From: an uncultured Mucilaginibacter sp.
GTDB lineage: Bacteria; Bacteroidota; Bacteroidia; Sphingobacteriales; Sphingobacteriaceae
Assembly (NCBI GenBank): GCA_903927645.1
Contig: CAIYNX010000146.1
Span: forward strand, 1-49,281
Direction: 5' to 3'
Length of the DNA: 49,281 bases
The translations under genes and the position numbers were made by a program. Positions 19,697 through 29,650 of this stretch are shown piece after piece (the first letter of the stretch is position 1; the number at the start of each line of letters is the position of its first letter). Under the pieces are notes generated by a model. It was not told where the DNA came from. It made no database searches and saw only the letters and a program-made list of their open reading frames with translations.

Positions 19697-20671
19697 TTAG
19701 TTTTTCTTCACTATTTTTTTCTTAACCGGCGTTGCAATATGGTTAACCGGTTTTGGTGCCAAAGTAACTGGATGCCTAATGGGTTTTATTTTTACCAATT
19801 CTACATCAAAAATTAAAGTACTAAATGGTTTAATGCCATCTCCCATACCTTGCTGGCCATATCCCAAACCAGAGGGTATAATAAATGTTGCTTTTGATCC
19901 TTCATTTAAAAGCAATAAACCTTCATCCCAACCAGCTATTACTTTACCCATACCAACATTTAATTGCAAAGGTTCATAAGGGCGTGCCTCATTGAAAATT
20001 CCTGCACTTTTTGCAACATCAGGCAGACTGGTATCAAACACTTTATCATCAATAGTACGCCCCGCATAATTTACCAATAAAGTATCTCCTTTTAATGGCT
20101 TTGGTTTTGTTGAAGCCTTGGTTATAAAATATTTTAAGCCAGATGCAGTTGTATTTACTACCCATTTATGTTCTGTAATATATTTTGCCGCATTTGCATT
20201 TTCATCAGCTATAATTTTTGCCACCTGAGCATCTCTTTCTGCAATTGCTTCCTGTAAAGTTTGTACCTTCAATATCTTGATTACCATAACAAGATTACTT
20301 CCCTTCGGAAAAAAGGCTGGTCTAACCTCATCATGCCCCTTAAAAATAGTGTCTGTAGGAACTTTTATAATAGCACTATCTCCAACCGTAAAAAGTGGTA
20401 ATACTTCCATTAAGTCGGCAATGTTTTGTGAAGGCTGAATTTGAGCTTGAACCGGCCTTCCCATTTGGTAAGTACTTCTCAAAACCGAATCCTTATCTGT
20501 TTTTTCGATAAAATTAAATGTAATTACATCATTTAATTTAAGCTTTTGGCCAATATTGGGCGTATAAATATGGTATAGGGCGCCTTTGGGAGTTGTTTGA
20601 AAATCATTTTGAGCCTTTGCCTGTATAAACAATAAAACCCCTATAAATGGTAGTATATATCTCATAATCAA
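19697..20671 (-). CDS. FKBP-type peptidyl-prolyl cis-trans isomerase, secreted, degenerate N-terminal FKBP-like half
   Basis: signal peptide; C-terminal GDTLLVNYAGRTIDDKVFDTS...VIAGWDEGLLLLNEGSKATFIIPSGLGYG. Confidence 0.88.
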   Translation of the reverse strand: MIMRYILPFIGVLLFIQAKAQNDFQTTPKGALYHIYTPNIGQKLKLNDVITFNFIEKTDKDSVLRSTYQMGRPVQAQIQPSQNIADLMEVLPLFTVGDSAIIKVPTDTIFKGHDEVRPAFFPKGSNLVMVIKILKVQTLQEAIAERDAQVAKIIADENANAAKYITEHKWVVNTTASGLKYFITKASTKPKPLKGDTLLVNYAGRTIDDKVFDTSLPDVAKSAGIFNEARPYEPLQLNVGMGKVIAGWDEGLLLLNEGSKATFIIPSGLGYGQQGMGDGIKPFSTLIFDVELVKIKPIRHPVTLAPKPVNHIATPVKKKIVKKN

Positions 20672-20678
20672 AAAAAAG

Positions 20679-20700
20679 CCTTCCGGTTTTAGCCGGAAGG
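20679..20700 (-). terminator. intrinsic terminator between the two tandem FKBP genes
   Basis: CCTTCCGG-ttttag-CCGGAAGG stem; minus-strand GC TTTTTTT tail. Confidence 0.8.
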
Positions 20701-20720
20701 TATAAATTTCTTTTACTTAT

Positions 20721-21686
20721 TTATTTATGGTTTGGTTGCGCCAACATTTGAATTGATGTAGGTTTTGGCGCATTTGGGTTAGGATGAATAATATCAACCA
20801 ATTCAACATCAAATACCAATGGGGTAAAGCCAGGTACTTGCTGATAACCTTGATCGCCATAGCCTAAATTTGATGGAAGTATAAAGGTTGCCTTGGCGCC
20901 TTTTGATAATAATGGCATAGCCTCGTTCCATCCTTTAATCATTCCTTGTAAACCAACGGCAAACTTAATAGGCTTATAAGCAGCCATAGGGTTAATTGGC
21001 ATTTTAGCCTTTTGCAAGTCGGCCTTTACATTTGAGTCGAAAATCTTTCCGTTTAAAAATCTACCTGTATAAAAAACAGCAACAGTATCACCATTAGCCA
21101 CCTTTTCACCAACGCCTTCTTTATTAATTACATATTGTAATCCTGATGCAGTTGTTGTTAATTTTAAGTTTTTCTCGGCAACATATTTTTTAATTTTTGC
21201 AGGTTCCTGACTTCTTATTAAATCAGTTTCTGTTTTTACATAGGCATCAATTCGCCCTCTAAATATTTGATCGCTCAAATTACCCTTTGCAATAACCTTT
21301 TCAATCTTAATATAATAACTCACATATTTACCTTTAAATGGAGGTCTCGGAGCTCCTTTAGCAAGGTTCGAGTCGATATTGGTTTTTATAACAGCACTAT
21401 CGCTCTCAGCAAGATATTTTAAGGCACTTAAAACATCTCCCTTTCCTTGAGGTTTTGATATAACCAAAAATGATGGATGACCTAATTCATAGGTGCTGAA
21501 TAAAACTGAATCGGCATCAGTTTTTGCAACAACGTTTACACTTACAAAATCACCTTCTTTTAAAGTTGGTGCACCTTTGCCAGCAACTATTTTGTATTGT
21601 AAACCACCATCGGCATTTTTAAAACCACCATTGCAACTCGCTAATCCAATAGCAGCAAGTGCTAAAAACATTATTTTTCTTTTCAT
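20721..21686 (-). CDS. FKBP-type peptidyl-prolyl cis-trans isomerase, predicted lipoprotein
   Basis: lipobox LASC; GDTVAVFYTGRFLNGKIFDSN...GMIKGWNEAMPLLSKGAKATFILPSNLGYG. Confidence 0.9.
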   Translation of the reverse strand: MKRKIMFLALAAIGLASCNGGFKNADGGLQYKIVAGKGAPTLKEGDFVSVNVVAKTDADSVLFSTYELGHPSFLVISKPQGKGDVLSALKYLAESDSAVIKTNIDSNLAKGAPRPPFKGKYVSYYIKIEKVIAKGNLSDQIFRGRIDAYVKTETDLIRSQEPAKIKKYVAEKNLKLTTTASGLQYVINKEGVGEKVANGDTVAVFYTGRFLNGKIFDSNVKADLQKAKMPINPMAAYKPIKFAVGLQGMIKGWNEAMPLLSKGAKATFILPSNLGYGDQGYQQVPGFTPLVFDVELVDIIHPNPNAPKPTSIQMLAQPNHK

Positions 21687-21687
21687 T

Positions 21688-22698
21688 TTATTGTGTTAAC
21701 AGATTTTTATATTTGGGTAATATTAATTTAAATTGATTTACGGCTTCAGATAGTGATGCATCAGAAACACCACCTGCCGCATTTCTATGTCCGCCGCCAC
21801 TAAAATAATTCTTACAAATCTCATTAGCAGGAAATGTTCCTTTTGATCGTAAGGAGAGCTTCACAATTTCAGGTCGTTCAACAAAAAAAGCTGCCAGATT
21901 TACACCAGCAATTGAAAGACCATAGTTAACGATGCCTTCAGTATCTCCGGTATTTATGTCAAATTTTGCTAACTCTTCTTTTGTAACGGTAATAATGGCG
22001 GTATTATAATCATACAATACTTCTAATTTATTATATAAGCAATTACCTAAAAACCTTAACCTGTTTTCGGAAGTATTGTCATATATTAAATCGTAAATAG
22101 TGTAATTAACCGCACCTGCATCAATGAGGTCGGCTGTTATTCTGTGTACAGCCGAAGTGGTATTTGGCAAACAAAATGAGGCCGAATCTGTAAGAATGCC
22201 GGCGTATAAACAAGTTGCCACCTCTTTATTTATTTGGTTTTTTCCTTCAAGTACTTCTACAATAAATGTATAAATAAGTTGGGCGGTTGCACAAGCCTTG
22301 GTATCCCAGTATCTGAAATCATCAAAGCTTTCAGGTTCTAAATGATGGTCGATCATTATTTTCTTTGCCTTGCTTTCAGCAACAAGAGGGCCCATTTTAT
22401 TAATTCGGCTTAAGGCATTAAAATCAAGGCAAAAAATAACATCAGCTTCGGCAATTAAGTTTGTTGCTTTTTCAATATAATCGGTAAAAACAATTACCTG
22501 TTCATTCCCCGGCATCCAACTTAAGTTTGCCGGATAATCGGTTGGGGTAATTACAGTAACAAGATGACCGGTTTGTATTAGATAATTGTATAAGCCTAAA
22601 GACGAGCCCATAGCATCGCCATCAGGTTTATGATGGGTAGTAATTATAATTTTTAAGGGCTGCGCTAAAAATTCAATAAGCGAGGCTTTATCTAACAT
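21688..22698 (-). CDS. DHH/DHHA1 phosphoesterase (NrnA-like oligoribonuclease/pAp phosphatase)
   Basis: TTHHKPDGDAMGSSLGLY, MIDHHLEPE, GGGHRNAAGG motifs. Confidence 0.9.
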   Translation of the reverse strand: MLDKASLIEFLAQPLKIIITTHHKPDGDAMGSSLGLYNYLIQTGHLVTVITPTDYPANLSWMPGNEQVIVFTDYIEKATNLIAEADVIFCLDFNALSRINKMGPLVAESKAKKIMIDHHLEPESFDDFRYWDTKACATAQLIYTFIVEVLEGKNQINKEVATCLYAGILTDSASFCLPNTTSAVHRITADLIDAGAVNYTIYDLIYDNTSENRLRFLGNCLYNKLEVLYDYNTAIITVTKEELAKFDINTGDTEGIVNYGLSIAGVNLAAFFVERPEIVKLSLRSKGTFPANEICKNYFSGGGHRNAAGGVSDASLSEAVNQFKLILPKYKNLLTQ

Positions 22699-22791
22699 CG
22701 ATTTTTAAAAGAAATGCAAAGCTAAATAAATTAATTAAATAAGGTAAACTAAATTAATACCTAAAACTTTTAGGTTTTAAATGTAAAAAGC

Positions 22792-22799
22792 TACTTTTG
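22792..22799 (+). promoter_or_regulatory. candidate -7 box (TACTTTTG) for ndk
   Basis: matches TAnnTTTG; weak TTTT at the -33 position; about 84 bp before ATG. Confidence 0.45.
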
Positions 22800-22882
22800 C
22801 GCCCAAATTAAGTATCAGAGGTTTTTCCCATACATAACTTCAAAAAAATACTTCGTTTAAAAATTAAAAAATTCTTAGGATT

Positions 22883-23299
22883 ATGAGCAACAAAACATTT
22901 ACCATGATTAAGCCCGATGCGGTAGCAAACGGCCATATTGGTGCAATTTTAGACCATATTATTAAAGGTGGATTTAAAATTACCGCAATGAAATACACTT
23001 ATTTAACCGCACAAAAGGCCGGTGAATTTTATGAAGTGCATAAGGCACGTCCGTTTTACGGAGAGTTGGTTGATTTCATGTCATCAGGTCCTATTGTTGC
23101 AGCTATTTTAGAAAAGGACAATGCAGTAGAAGATTTTAGGAAACTAATTGGTGCAACAGATCCGGCTAAGGCCGATAAGGGTACTATCCGTAACCTTTTT
23201 GCAGAATCAATCAGTGCCAACGCGATTCACGGTTCTGATTCTGATGAAAATGCTTCCATCGAAGGTAGTTTCTTTTTCTCCTCTCTCGAAAAATTCTAA
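22883..23299 (+). CDS. ndk: nucleoside diphosphate kinase
   Basis: [38 protein letters not shown] active-site His motif. Confidence 0.97.
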   Translation: MSNKTFTMIKPDAVANGHIGAILDHIIKGGFKITAMKYTYLTAQKAGEFYEVHKARPFYGELVDFMSSGPIVAAILEKDNAVEDFRKLIGATDPAKADKGTIRNLFAESISANAIHGSDSDENASIEGSFFFSSLEKF

Positions 23300-23306
23300 G
23301 CCCATA

Positions 23307-23346
23307 CAGGTCAAATAACAATAGAGTTGTTTGACCTGTATTTTTT
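23307..23346 (+). terminator. intrinsic terminator of ndk
   Basis: caggtcaaa...tttgacctg stem followed by tatttttt. Confidence 0.8.
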
Positions 23347-23404
23347 AAAATTAGGAATGATTGCTTTTAAATAATTACCTTTAATTGGTATACTACCATC
23401 TCAG

Positions 23405-24514
23405 CTAATTTAATTCCAGATCACTCCTAATGGGATAATGGTCTGACAGCTTTTTTTCAATAATTTGATAATTTAGTATATTAAATTCCGGACTTGTTAA
23501 AATATAGTCTATTTGATAGTTGGGGAAATTACCATTATAAGTCTTACCCAAACCAATGCCTTTTTGTTCAAAGGCATTCTTTAAGCCCTTTCCCATTTCA
23601 TTTACGGCGAAGGAGGTTGGAGTATCATTAAAATCGCCCGAAATAATATATGGGTAAGGGCAATTCTTTGCATGCTCTTTAATTAATTTAACCTGCCTGC
23701 TTCTTTTTATAAATGCGCTTTTTAATTTTAAGCCCATACGCTTAGCCGGCGAAATATTGGTTGTAAGCTGATTGCTTATGTCTTTTATGTATTTGTAATC
23801 AGGGCCTTCAAAACCAATTGATTGCAAATGAACATTATAAATTCTAAATATTTTCTTGCCTTTTTTAACATCAATAAATATGCATGAGTTTTCGCTACCC
23901 TTATCTGCAATGGTTATAAATCCCTTACCAATAATCTGATACTTAGAAAATATGGCGATTCCTATTGATTCTCTTTCGTTAAAAATAATTGGCACAAAAA
24001 AATAATGTTGATGCCCAATTATTTTTGTTAACGAGTCTTTCATATCATATTGGCCATTTGGCCGGGTATAAAATTCTTGTAAGCCAATAATATCGGGTTT
24101 TTGTTCTTTTATAATACTTAAAATTTCATGTTTGGTTGAGATATCATTATTAGCTCCATACCGTTTAAAATTATGAACGTTATAGGTCATTATTCTGATG
24201 GCATTGGCATCCTTAATTAATAATACACCATTGCTTTTGTGTAAACCAAAATTTTTATTAAAAATACCCCAGCCAAGCGCTATGCAAGCTATAGGCAACA
24301 GCGCATTCCAGCGTTTACGGAATAACCAAAATAAGGTAATTAAAATATTTGCCAGTAAAATAAAGGGATATGATAAGCCAAAGAAAGATATAAGCCACAA
24401 TTTTTCCGGGTCGCATGTAGGAGCGAGGTAGCTCAATAACAAAGCCAAGCAAAAAATATAGGTAATCCAAACAAAAAACCAATGAAGAAAGGGCAAGCTA
24501 CTTTTCACCTTCAT
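23405..24514 (-). CDS. endonuclease/exonuclease/phosphatase (EEP) family protein with N-terminal TM helices
   Basis: RIMTYNVHNF, PDIIGLQEFYTR, IISGDFNDTPTS, YQIDYILTSP, SDHYPIRSDLEL. Confidence 0.9.
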   Translation of the reverse strand: MKVKSSLPFLHWFFVWITYIFCLALLLSYLAPTCDPEKLWLISFFGLSYPFILLANILITLFWLFRKRWNALLPIACIALGWGIFNKNFGLHKSNGVLLIKDANAIRIMTYNVHNFKRYGANNDISTKHEILSIIKEQKPDIIGLQEFYTRPNGQYDMKDSLTKIIGHQHYFFVPIIFNERESIGIAIFSKYQIIGKGFITIADKGSENSCIFIDVKKGKKIFRIYNVHLQSIGFEGPDYKYIKDISNQLTTNISPAKRMGLKLKSAFIKRSRQVKLIKEHAKNCPYPYIISGDFNDTPTSFAVNEMGKGLKNAFEQKGIGLGKTYNGNFPNYQIDYILTSPEFNILNYQIIEKKLSDHYPIRSDLELN

Positions 24515-25409
24515 TTTTACTTGCCCTAAATAATATTTCCTTTTCGTGTTTACTAAGGCTGTCGTAACCTGATTTTGATATTTTGTCTAATATAAAATCA
24601 ATATCTTCCTGCCTTGGGTGGCCAACTGATGATTTTGATAAATTGGTTGAAACTACCTTCAAATTAGGTTTCGGTTTAAACCAGCCGCCAATTATGTTGA
24701 TCCAGTCGTTTCCACTTTGCAATTGTTTTATATAAACAAAGCCCAATAAGGCCCCACCCAGATGGGCTAATTCCTCCCCATTAGCATATGGGTCAAGCCC
24801 TAAAAAATCAATAATAACATAAAAAAGGGCTATCCATTTAAGTTTAACAGGGCCTATTAGTATGAATGATAATGTATAATTAGGCAACAAAGTTGCTGTA
24901 CCAACAACAACAGCCATAACAGCAGCAGTTGCCCCTGTTATAGGGTTACCAAGTGCAGTATGTGCACTCACAAATAATGGAATGGTGTTTACCCCTAAAA
25001 TAAACATTAAGGCTCCAGCAAAACCACCTAGCATGTACAAACCAAAAATACGTTTGTTACCCAAATACTCTTCAAAAATTTGCCCAAACCAATAAAACCA
25101 AAGCATGTTAAACAGCATATGGAATATACCATGATGCATAAACATGTAAGTAAAAGGTGTCCAAAATCCACGTAATAAGTAGGGGAAGTAGCCAGAAAGG
25201 TTTAGAAATTTATCTGTATAAAGCAGAATATAGTTCGATTTAAAAAAAAGAGATTCAAAAGTTGCAGGTATGTTAATAAGCAAATAAACCAGAATATTTA
25301 TCCATATTAAGGTGGTTAATTTGCTTCCTGAACGTAGTATTTTATATTGAAAGTTTTGCCAAAGCGTAGCCATAAATCTGGTATTATACTGATGAGAACA
25401 ATTACTCAA
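24498..25409 (-). CDS. rhomboid-family intramembrane serine protease-like protein (likely start at internal MATLWQNF, 25373)
   Basis: FTYMFMHHGIFHMLFNMLWFYWFGQIFEEYLG, TGATAAVMAVV (Thr at the usual Ser position), ELAHLGGALLGFVYIKQLQSG. Confidence 0.88.
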   Translation of the reverse strand: MSNCSHQYNTRFMATLWQNFQYKILRSGSKLTTLIWINILVYLLINIPATFESLFFKSNYILLYTDKFLNLSGYFPYLLRGFWTPFTYMFMHHGIFHMLFNMLWFYWFGQIFEEYLGNKRIFGLYMLGGFAGALMFILGVNTIPLFVSAHTALGNPITGATAAVMAVVVGTATLLPNYTLSFILIGPVKLKWIALFYVIIDFLGLDPYANGEELAHLGGALLGFVYIKQLQSGNDWINIIGGWFKPKPNLKVVSTNLSKSSVGHPRQEDIDFILDKISKSGYDSLSKHEKEILFRASKNEGEK

Positions 25410-25700
25410 TTAATAAAGTGTTGTAACAACCTAATTTTACATTTTCAAAACAATATCTATAATTTAAATTAGCAAGCTAATAGGATAATTGTTCCTTGTT
25501 TTTTAAAGATCATCTTTATCTCAATCCTATCAAATTTACTAAAATTTTAATAATAATTGTTTAAAGCTTTAAAAATTGTAAACCCTATTTTTTGTTTCGA
25601 AAAAATAATTTCTAGCTAAAAAGTAATATAAAAAACATATTTTGGAGTTATGTTAAGCCTGATGAAAACTTTAGTAATTTTGTAGAAAATAAGTATAAAT

Positions 25701-26243
25701 ATGAGCGATCAAATAACATTTGGTAACGGTTGTTTTTGGTGTACTGAAGCAGTGTTTCAATCGTTAAATGGGGTTTCGAAGGTTACTCCGGGTTATATGG
25801 GCGGCCATGTAGCTTACCCAACTTATAAGGATGTTTGTACAGGCAACACCGGTCATGCCGAAGTAATACAATTGGAGTATGACCCAACTATAATTAGCAT
25901 TGATGAGTTATTGTTGATTTTTTTTAGAACGCATAACCCTACTACCCTTAACCGCCAGGGGGCCGATGTTGGAACCCAATACCGTTCAGCCATTTTTTAC
26001 CAAACAGAGGAGCAAAAAATAGCTGCTGAGACAATGATTAAAAGATTAACCGATGAAAAGATATTTGACAATAAAATTGTAACAGAGGTTACCCCGGCCA
26101 CCGAATTTTACAGAGCGGAGGATTATCATCAAAATTATTTCAATAATAACCCTGGTAACCCTTATTGCGCTGCCGTTATACAACCCAAACTATATAAATT
26201 TGCCAAGGAGTTTACCGAAAAAATAAAACCAGAGCTACTTTAA
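25701..26243 (+). CDS. msrA: peptide-methionine (S)-S-oxide reductase
   Basis: FGNGCFWCTEAVFQ, GYMGG, NTGHAEVIQLEYDP, AEDYHQNYF. Confidence 0.97.
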   Translation: MSDQITFGNGCFWCTEAVFQSLNGVSKVTPGYMGGHVAYPTYKDVCTGNTGHAEVIQLEYDPTIISIDELLLIFFRTHNPTTLNRQGADVGTQYRSAIFYQTEEQKIAAETMIKRLTDEKIFDNKIVTEVTPATEFYRAEDYHQNYFNNNPGNPYCAAVIQPKLYKFAKEFTEKIKPELL

Positions 26244-26262
26244 GTAAAGTGACTCTGGTTTT
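26225..26262 (+). terminator. intrinsic terminator overlapping the msrA 3' end
   Basis: aaaaccagag...ctctggtttt. Confidence 0.65.
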
Positions 26263-26467
26263 AAGTGAACAATATTAAATAGGCTTCCAAAGTAAAAGTT
26301 CTAATTCAAGCCATTTAGGGGAGACCGTTTTAAAAATAGCCTATCTTATTTGTTTTTTTTCTTTTTGGATTTTAGTAATATTTAAACTGAATTTAAGCGG
26401 TTTAAAAAAAGCAACCATTACCATCTTTTAATTGTGAATATTAAAAGAACTTCAGTCTTAAAATATG

Positions 26468-27187
26468 CTATTGCTTTTTAAACTTCTTATATTCATCTAT
26501 TATGGTTCCTAAATCGCCAAATCGATATTTTTTTGTATTTATTTTTTCCAATAAATCCTGGTCGTCCGAAAAAGCGGCAAATAATAGTCCCATAAAATTG
26601 CCACGGTGCAATTCAAACACTTTGCCACTTATTTCGCACATATAATAGGTTTTAATATACGAATAAGAAAGACCTACTGAAACAAATCCTGTCCCAACCC
26701 CACCTGTTTGTGAAGCAGTAAATTGATCATCACGTGAATAAATTTTACCTTGAGCTCCTTCAACAAGAAATTTGCCTAATTGAATTTCAATGGGATAATC
26801 TGGATTATCAACAGTTACATTTAATACCACGAAGCTGTCGGCTACCATTTTTGGTTGTTCTATGGGAGTGGTCTCTTTTACAGCATTTGGATTTATTTGG
26901 TTAGCTGTATCTTTTTCTGATTTTTTATTTTTAACAGATCGATATATTACCAATGATTTAAAGGTCTTGATGTCAACATTTTGGTGATCTCTACTTAGGC
27001 TATCTATCTTAAATCTTATTTTTTTTTCGCCATAGTTATAATTTATAAAGCCGGCATGCTTTATACCGTCTGCATAATAACATTGGCCACGACTATATAC
27101 ATTATCGTCGGTTTGCGCAAAAATTTGATTCACTGAAAAAATAATAAAAAGAAACAGGGTTAATTTTTTTAAGGATAAGGTTTTCAT
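26468..27187 (-). CDS. hypothetical secreted protein
   Basis: 239 aa, signal peptide (LFLFIIFSVNQIFAQ); no family recognised. Confidence 0.7.
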   Translation of the reverse strand: MKTLSLKKLTLFLFIIFSVNQIFAQTDDNVYSRGQCYYADGIKHAGFINYNYGEKKIRFKIDSLSRDHQNVDIKTFKSLVIYRSVKNKKSEKDTANQINPNAVKETTPIEQPKMVADSFVVLNVTVDNPDYPIEIQLGKFLVEGAQGKIYSRDDQFTASQTGGVGTGFVSVGLSYSYIKTYYMCEISGKVFELHRGNFMGLLFAAFSDDQDLLEKINTKKYRFGDLGTIIDEYKKFKKQ

Positions 27188-27265
27188 TGTTCAAGTTTTT
27201 GTTGTTTGGGATTATTTACATTTAAAGGTAAGGATTTTTTCAAAAAAAGAAATTCACAAATAAAA

Positions 27266-27299
27266 AACAAGCTAAACATAATGAATGTTTGGCTTGTTT
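27266..27299 (-). terminator. intrinsic terminator at the end of the pentose-phosphate operon
   Basis: AAACAAGCtAAACAT-aatg-AATGTTTgGCTTGTTT; T-run on the minus strand. Confidence 0.8.
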
Positions 27300-27325
27300 A
27301 AATGCCTTTAAATAGAAGATAAATT

Positions 27326-28048
27326 TTATTTCTTAATCATCGCCGCAGCCGGATCATCCAAAAACCATTCAATTTCCCCAACAATTGGTTCAATCAATTG
27401 AGCCGGATATTCCTCTATATCCTCATCATCTTCTAAAATATGGTGTACCGCTATGGCCTTGCCCGCACCATAAACCAAAAAGGCAATGTGGCTAGCCTCG
27501 TTAATTAATGGGGCATTGAGTGTTATCCTAAAAACTTGCTGATCTTGTAAAAAAACTTCTTTTACACCGGGGACACGATCATGCAATACCGGAGTATGAG
27601 GGAATAGGGAAGCAGTGTGCGAATTATCGCCCAAGCCTAATAATACCAAATCAAAACTTAATTCGTTTTCATCAAAAAATTCAACTATTTCTTCTTCATA
27701 CTTAGCTGCCGCTTCATTTGGAGGGAGCTCGGTATCCACAGGATAGATATGGTTAAAAGGAATATTTAATGGTGCAAAAAGTGCATTTTGCACCATTAAA
27801 AAATTACTATCAGGGTTATCATGCGGAACGTTTCTTTCGTCGCCAAAAAAGAAAAATACCTTATCCCAGTCTATTTTATCCTTATATCCTGCCGCCAGCA
27901 ATTCATACAGTTTTTTTGGTGAGCTACCGCCTGATAGGGCAACGGTAAATTTGCCATTATTTTTGATGTAGCTATTAGCCAAGGTTGCAAAATATTCTGC
28001 CAGGGCAGCCAATACTTCATCGGGGGTGTTATATATATTAAGTTTCAT
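27326..28048 (-). CDS. pgl: 6-phosphogluconolactonase
   Basis: FTVALSGGSSPKKLYELLA, FFFGDERNVPHDNPDSNFLM, LLGLGDNSHTASLFPHTP. Confidence 0.95.
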   Translation of the reverse strand: MKLNIYNTPDEVLAALAEYFATLANSYIKNNGKFTVALSGGSSPKKLYELLAAGYKDKIDWDKVFFFFGDERNVPHDNPDSNFLMVQNALFAPLNIPFNHIYPVDTELPPNEAAAKYEEEIVEFFDENELSFDLVLLGLGDNSHTASLFPHTPVLHDRVPGVKEVFLQDQQVFRITLNAPLINEASHIAFLVYGAGKAIAVHHILEDDEDIEEYPAQLIEPIVGEIEWFLDDPAAAMIKK

Positions 28049-28101
28049 GCTTAATGCTATCAGTGGTGGTAATAAACACCCAATAATGTATTCTTACTTT
28101 T

Positions 28102-29619
28102 TTATTTCTTTTTATTGTTTGATGGTAAGGAGAACCAATGGTAACCATCACGTGCTATTAGTGCTTCTGCAACTTCAGGTCCCCATGAATCGGCCGAATA
28201 ATTCGGGAAGTTCAAGCTTTTTTTGCTTTCCCAGGTTTCTAAAATCGGCATTAATAATTCCCAAGCTTCCTCAACCTGATCGCCACGCATAAATAAGGTT
28301 TGGTCGCCAAGCATGGTATCAAGTAATAAGGTTTCATAGGCCTCAGGTGCCTGACTATCGTATGTTCCTTTATAATCAAAAACCATATCAACGGTGTTTA
28401 AAACCATGTCTAACCCCGGTCGTTTTGCTTGCACTTGTAAACGAATACTCATTTCTGGTTGGATACTGATTACCAACCTATTTTGTTGCCAACTCTCAGT
28501 AGCCGAAGCAGGGAAAACAAAATGTGGTACATCTTTAAATTGGATAGAAATTACAGAGGCACTTTGGTGCATTCGTTTACCGGTGCGCATATAAAATGGT
28601 ACACCGTGCCACCGCCAATTGTCAACAAAGAATTTTATGGCAGCAAAAGTTTCTGTATTTGAATCAGGATTTACTTTAGGTTCTTCACGGTAACCAGGTA
28701 CTTCTTTACCTTGCATCCATCCTTTGCCATATTGCCCCCTTACTGCCGACATTCTTACATCCTCAGGAGTAAACCTGCGCATGGCTCTTAAAACATCCAC
28801 TTTGCGGTTTCGCACCTCATCGGCATTAAAACTTATAGGGGTTTCCATGGCCACAAAACATAATAGTTGCAGCAGGTGGTTTTGTATCATATCACGTAAA
28901 GCACCTGCACCGTCATAATAATCGCCACGTTCTTCAACGCCCAATTGTTCAGTTACTGATATTTGCACGTGTTCTATATAATTGCGGTTCCATATTGGCT
29001 CCAAAATAGAGTTAGCGAAGCGGAAGGCCATGATATTTTGAACAGTTTCTTTACCTAAATAATGGTCAATGCGGTAAATCTGGCATTCATCAAAAATGCC
29101 TGATAACAACTTGTTCAAATCTTTAGCTGTTTCTAAATCATGCCCAAATGGTTTTTCAATTACGATTCTGGTAGTTTTAGGATCATCAGCCAGTTTAGCT
29201 TTTGAAATATTTGAAGCTATGATAGGGAAGAAGTTTGGCGAAACAGCCAAATAATAAATTACATTGGCCTTTGTTTTCCAATCAGCATTGTGTTTGTCAA
29301 TTCGTTTACCAAACTCTTTGTAGGTATCAGCATTTTTTATATCAGATACTTGATAATAAATATTATCAGAAAACTCTGCCCATTTTTCTGCCTCAGCTTT
29401 TCCACTGCGCGAAAACTGGTTAATATCATTTAAAAGATTCTCCCTAAATTGTTCATCACTCAATGGGGTACGCCCGGTGCCAATGATGGAGAATTGTTTA
29501 GGCATCCAGCCATCTAAAAATAAATTATAAAGTGCCGGTGCAAGTTTCCTCGAGGCTAAGTCGCCCGTGCCTCCAAAAATTACAAATATGGTTGGTGAGG
29601 TTTTTATGTTTGAGCTCAT
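28102..29619 (-). CDS. zwf: glucose-6-phosphate 1-dehydrogenase
   Basis: FGGTGDLASRKLAPALYNL, RIDHYLGKETVQNIMAFRFAN. Confidence 0.97.
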   Translation of the reverse strand: MSSNIKTSPTIFVIFGGTGDLASRKLAPALYNLFLDGWMPKQFSIIGTGRTPLSDEQFRENLLNDINQFSRSGKAEAEKWAEFSDNIYYQVSDIKNADTYKEFGKRIDKHNADWKTKANVIYYLAVSPNFFPIIASNISKAKLADDPKTTRIVIEKPFGHDLETAKDLNKLLSGIFDECQIYRIDHYLGKETVQNIMAFRFANSILEPIWNRNYIEHVQISVTEQLGVEERGDYYDGAGALRDMIQNHLLQLLCFVAMETPISFNADEVRNRKVDVLRAMRRFTPEDVRMSAVRGQYGKGWMQGKEVPGYREEPKVNPDSNTETFAAIKFFVDNWRWHGVPFYMRTGKRMHQSASVISIQFKDVPHFVFPASATESWQQNRLVISIQPEMSIRLQVQAKRPGLDMVLNTVDMVFDYKGTYDSQAPEAYETLLLDTMLGDQTLFMRGDQVEEAWELLMPILETWESKKSLNFPNYSADSWGPEVAEALIARDGYHWFSLPSNNKKK

Positions 29620-29650
29620 TGTTGTTTCAAATATTATTTAAATGGAATGA

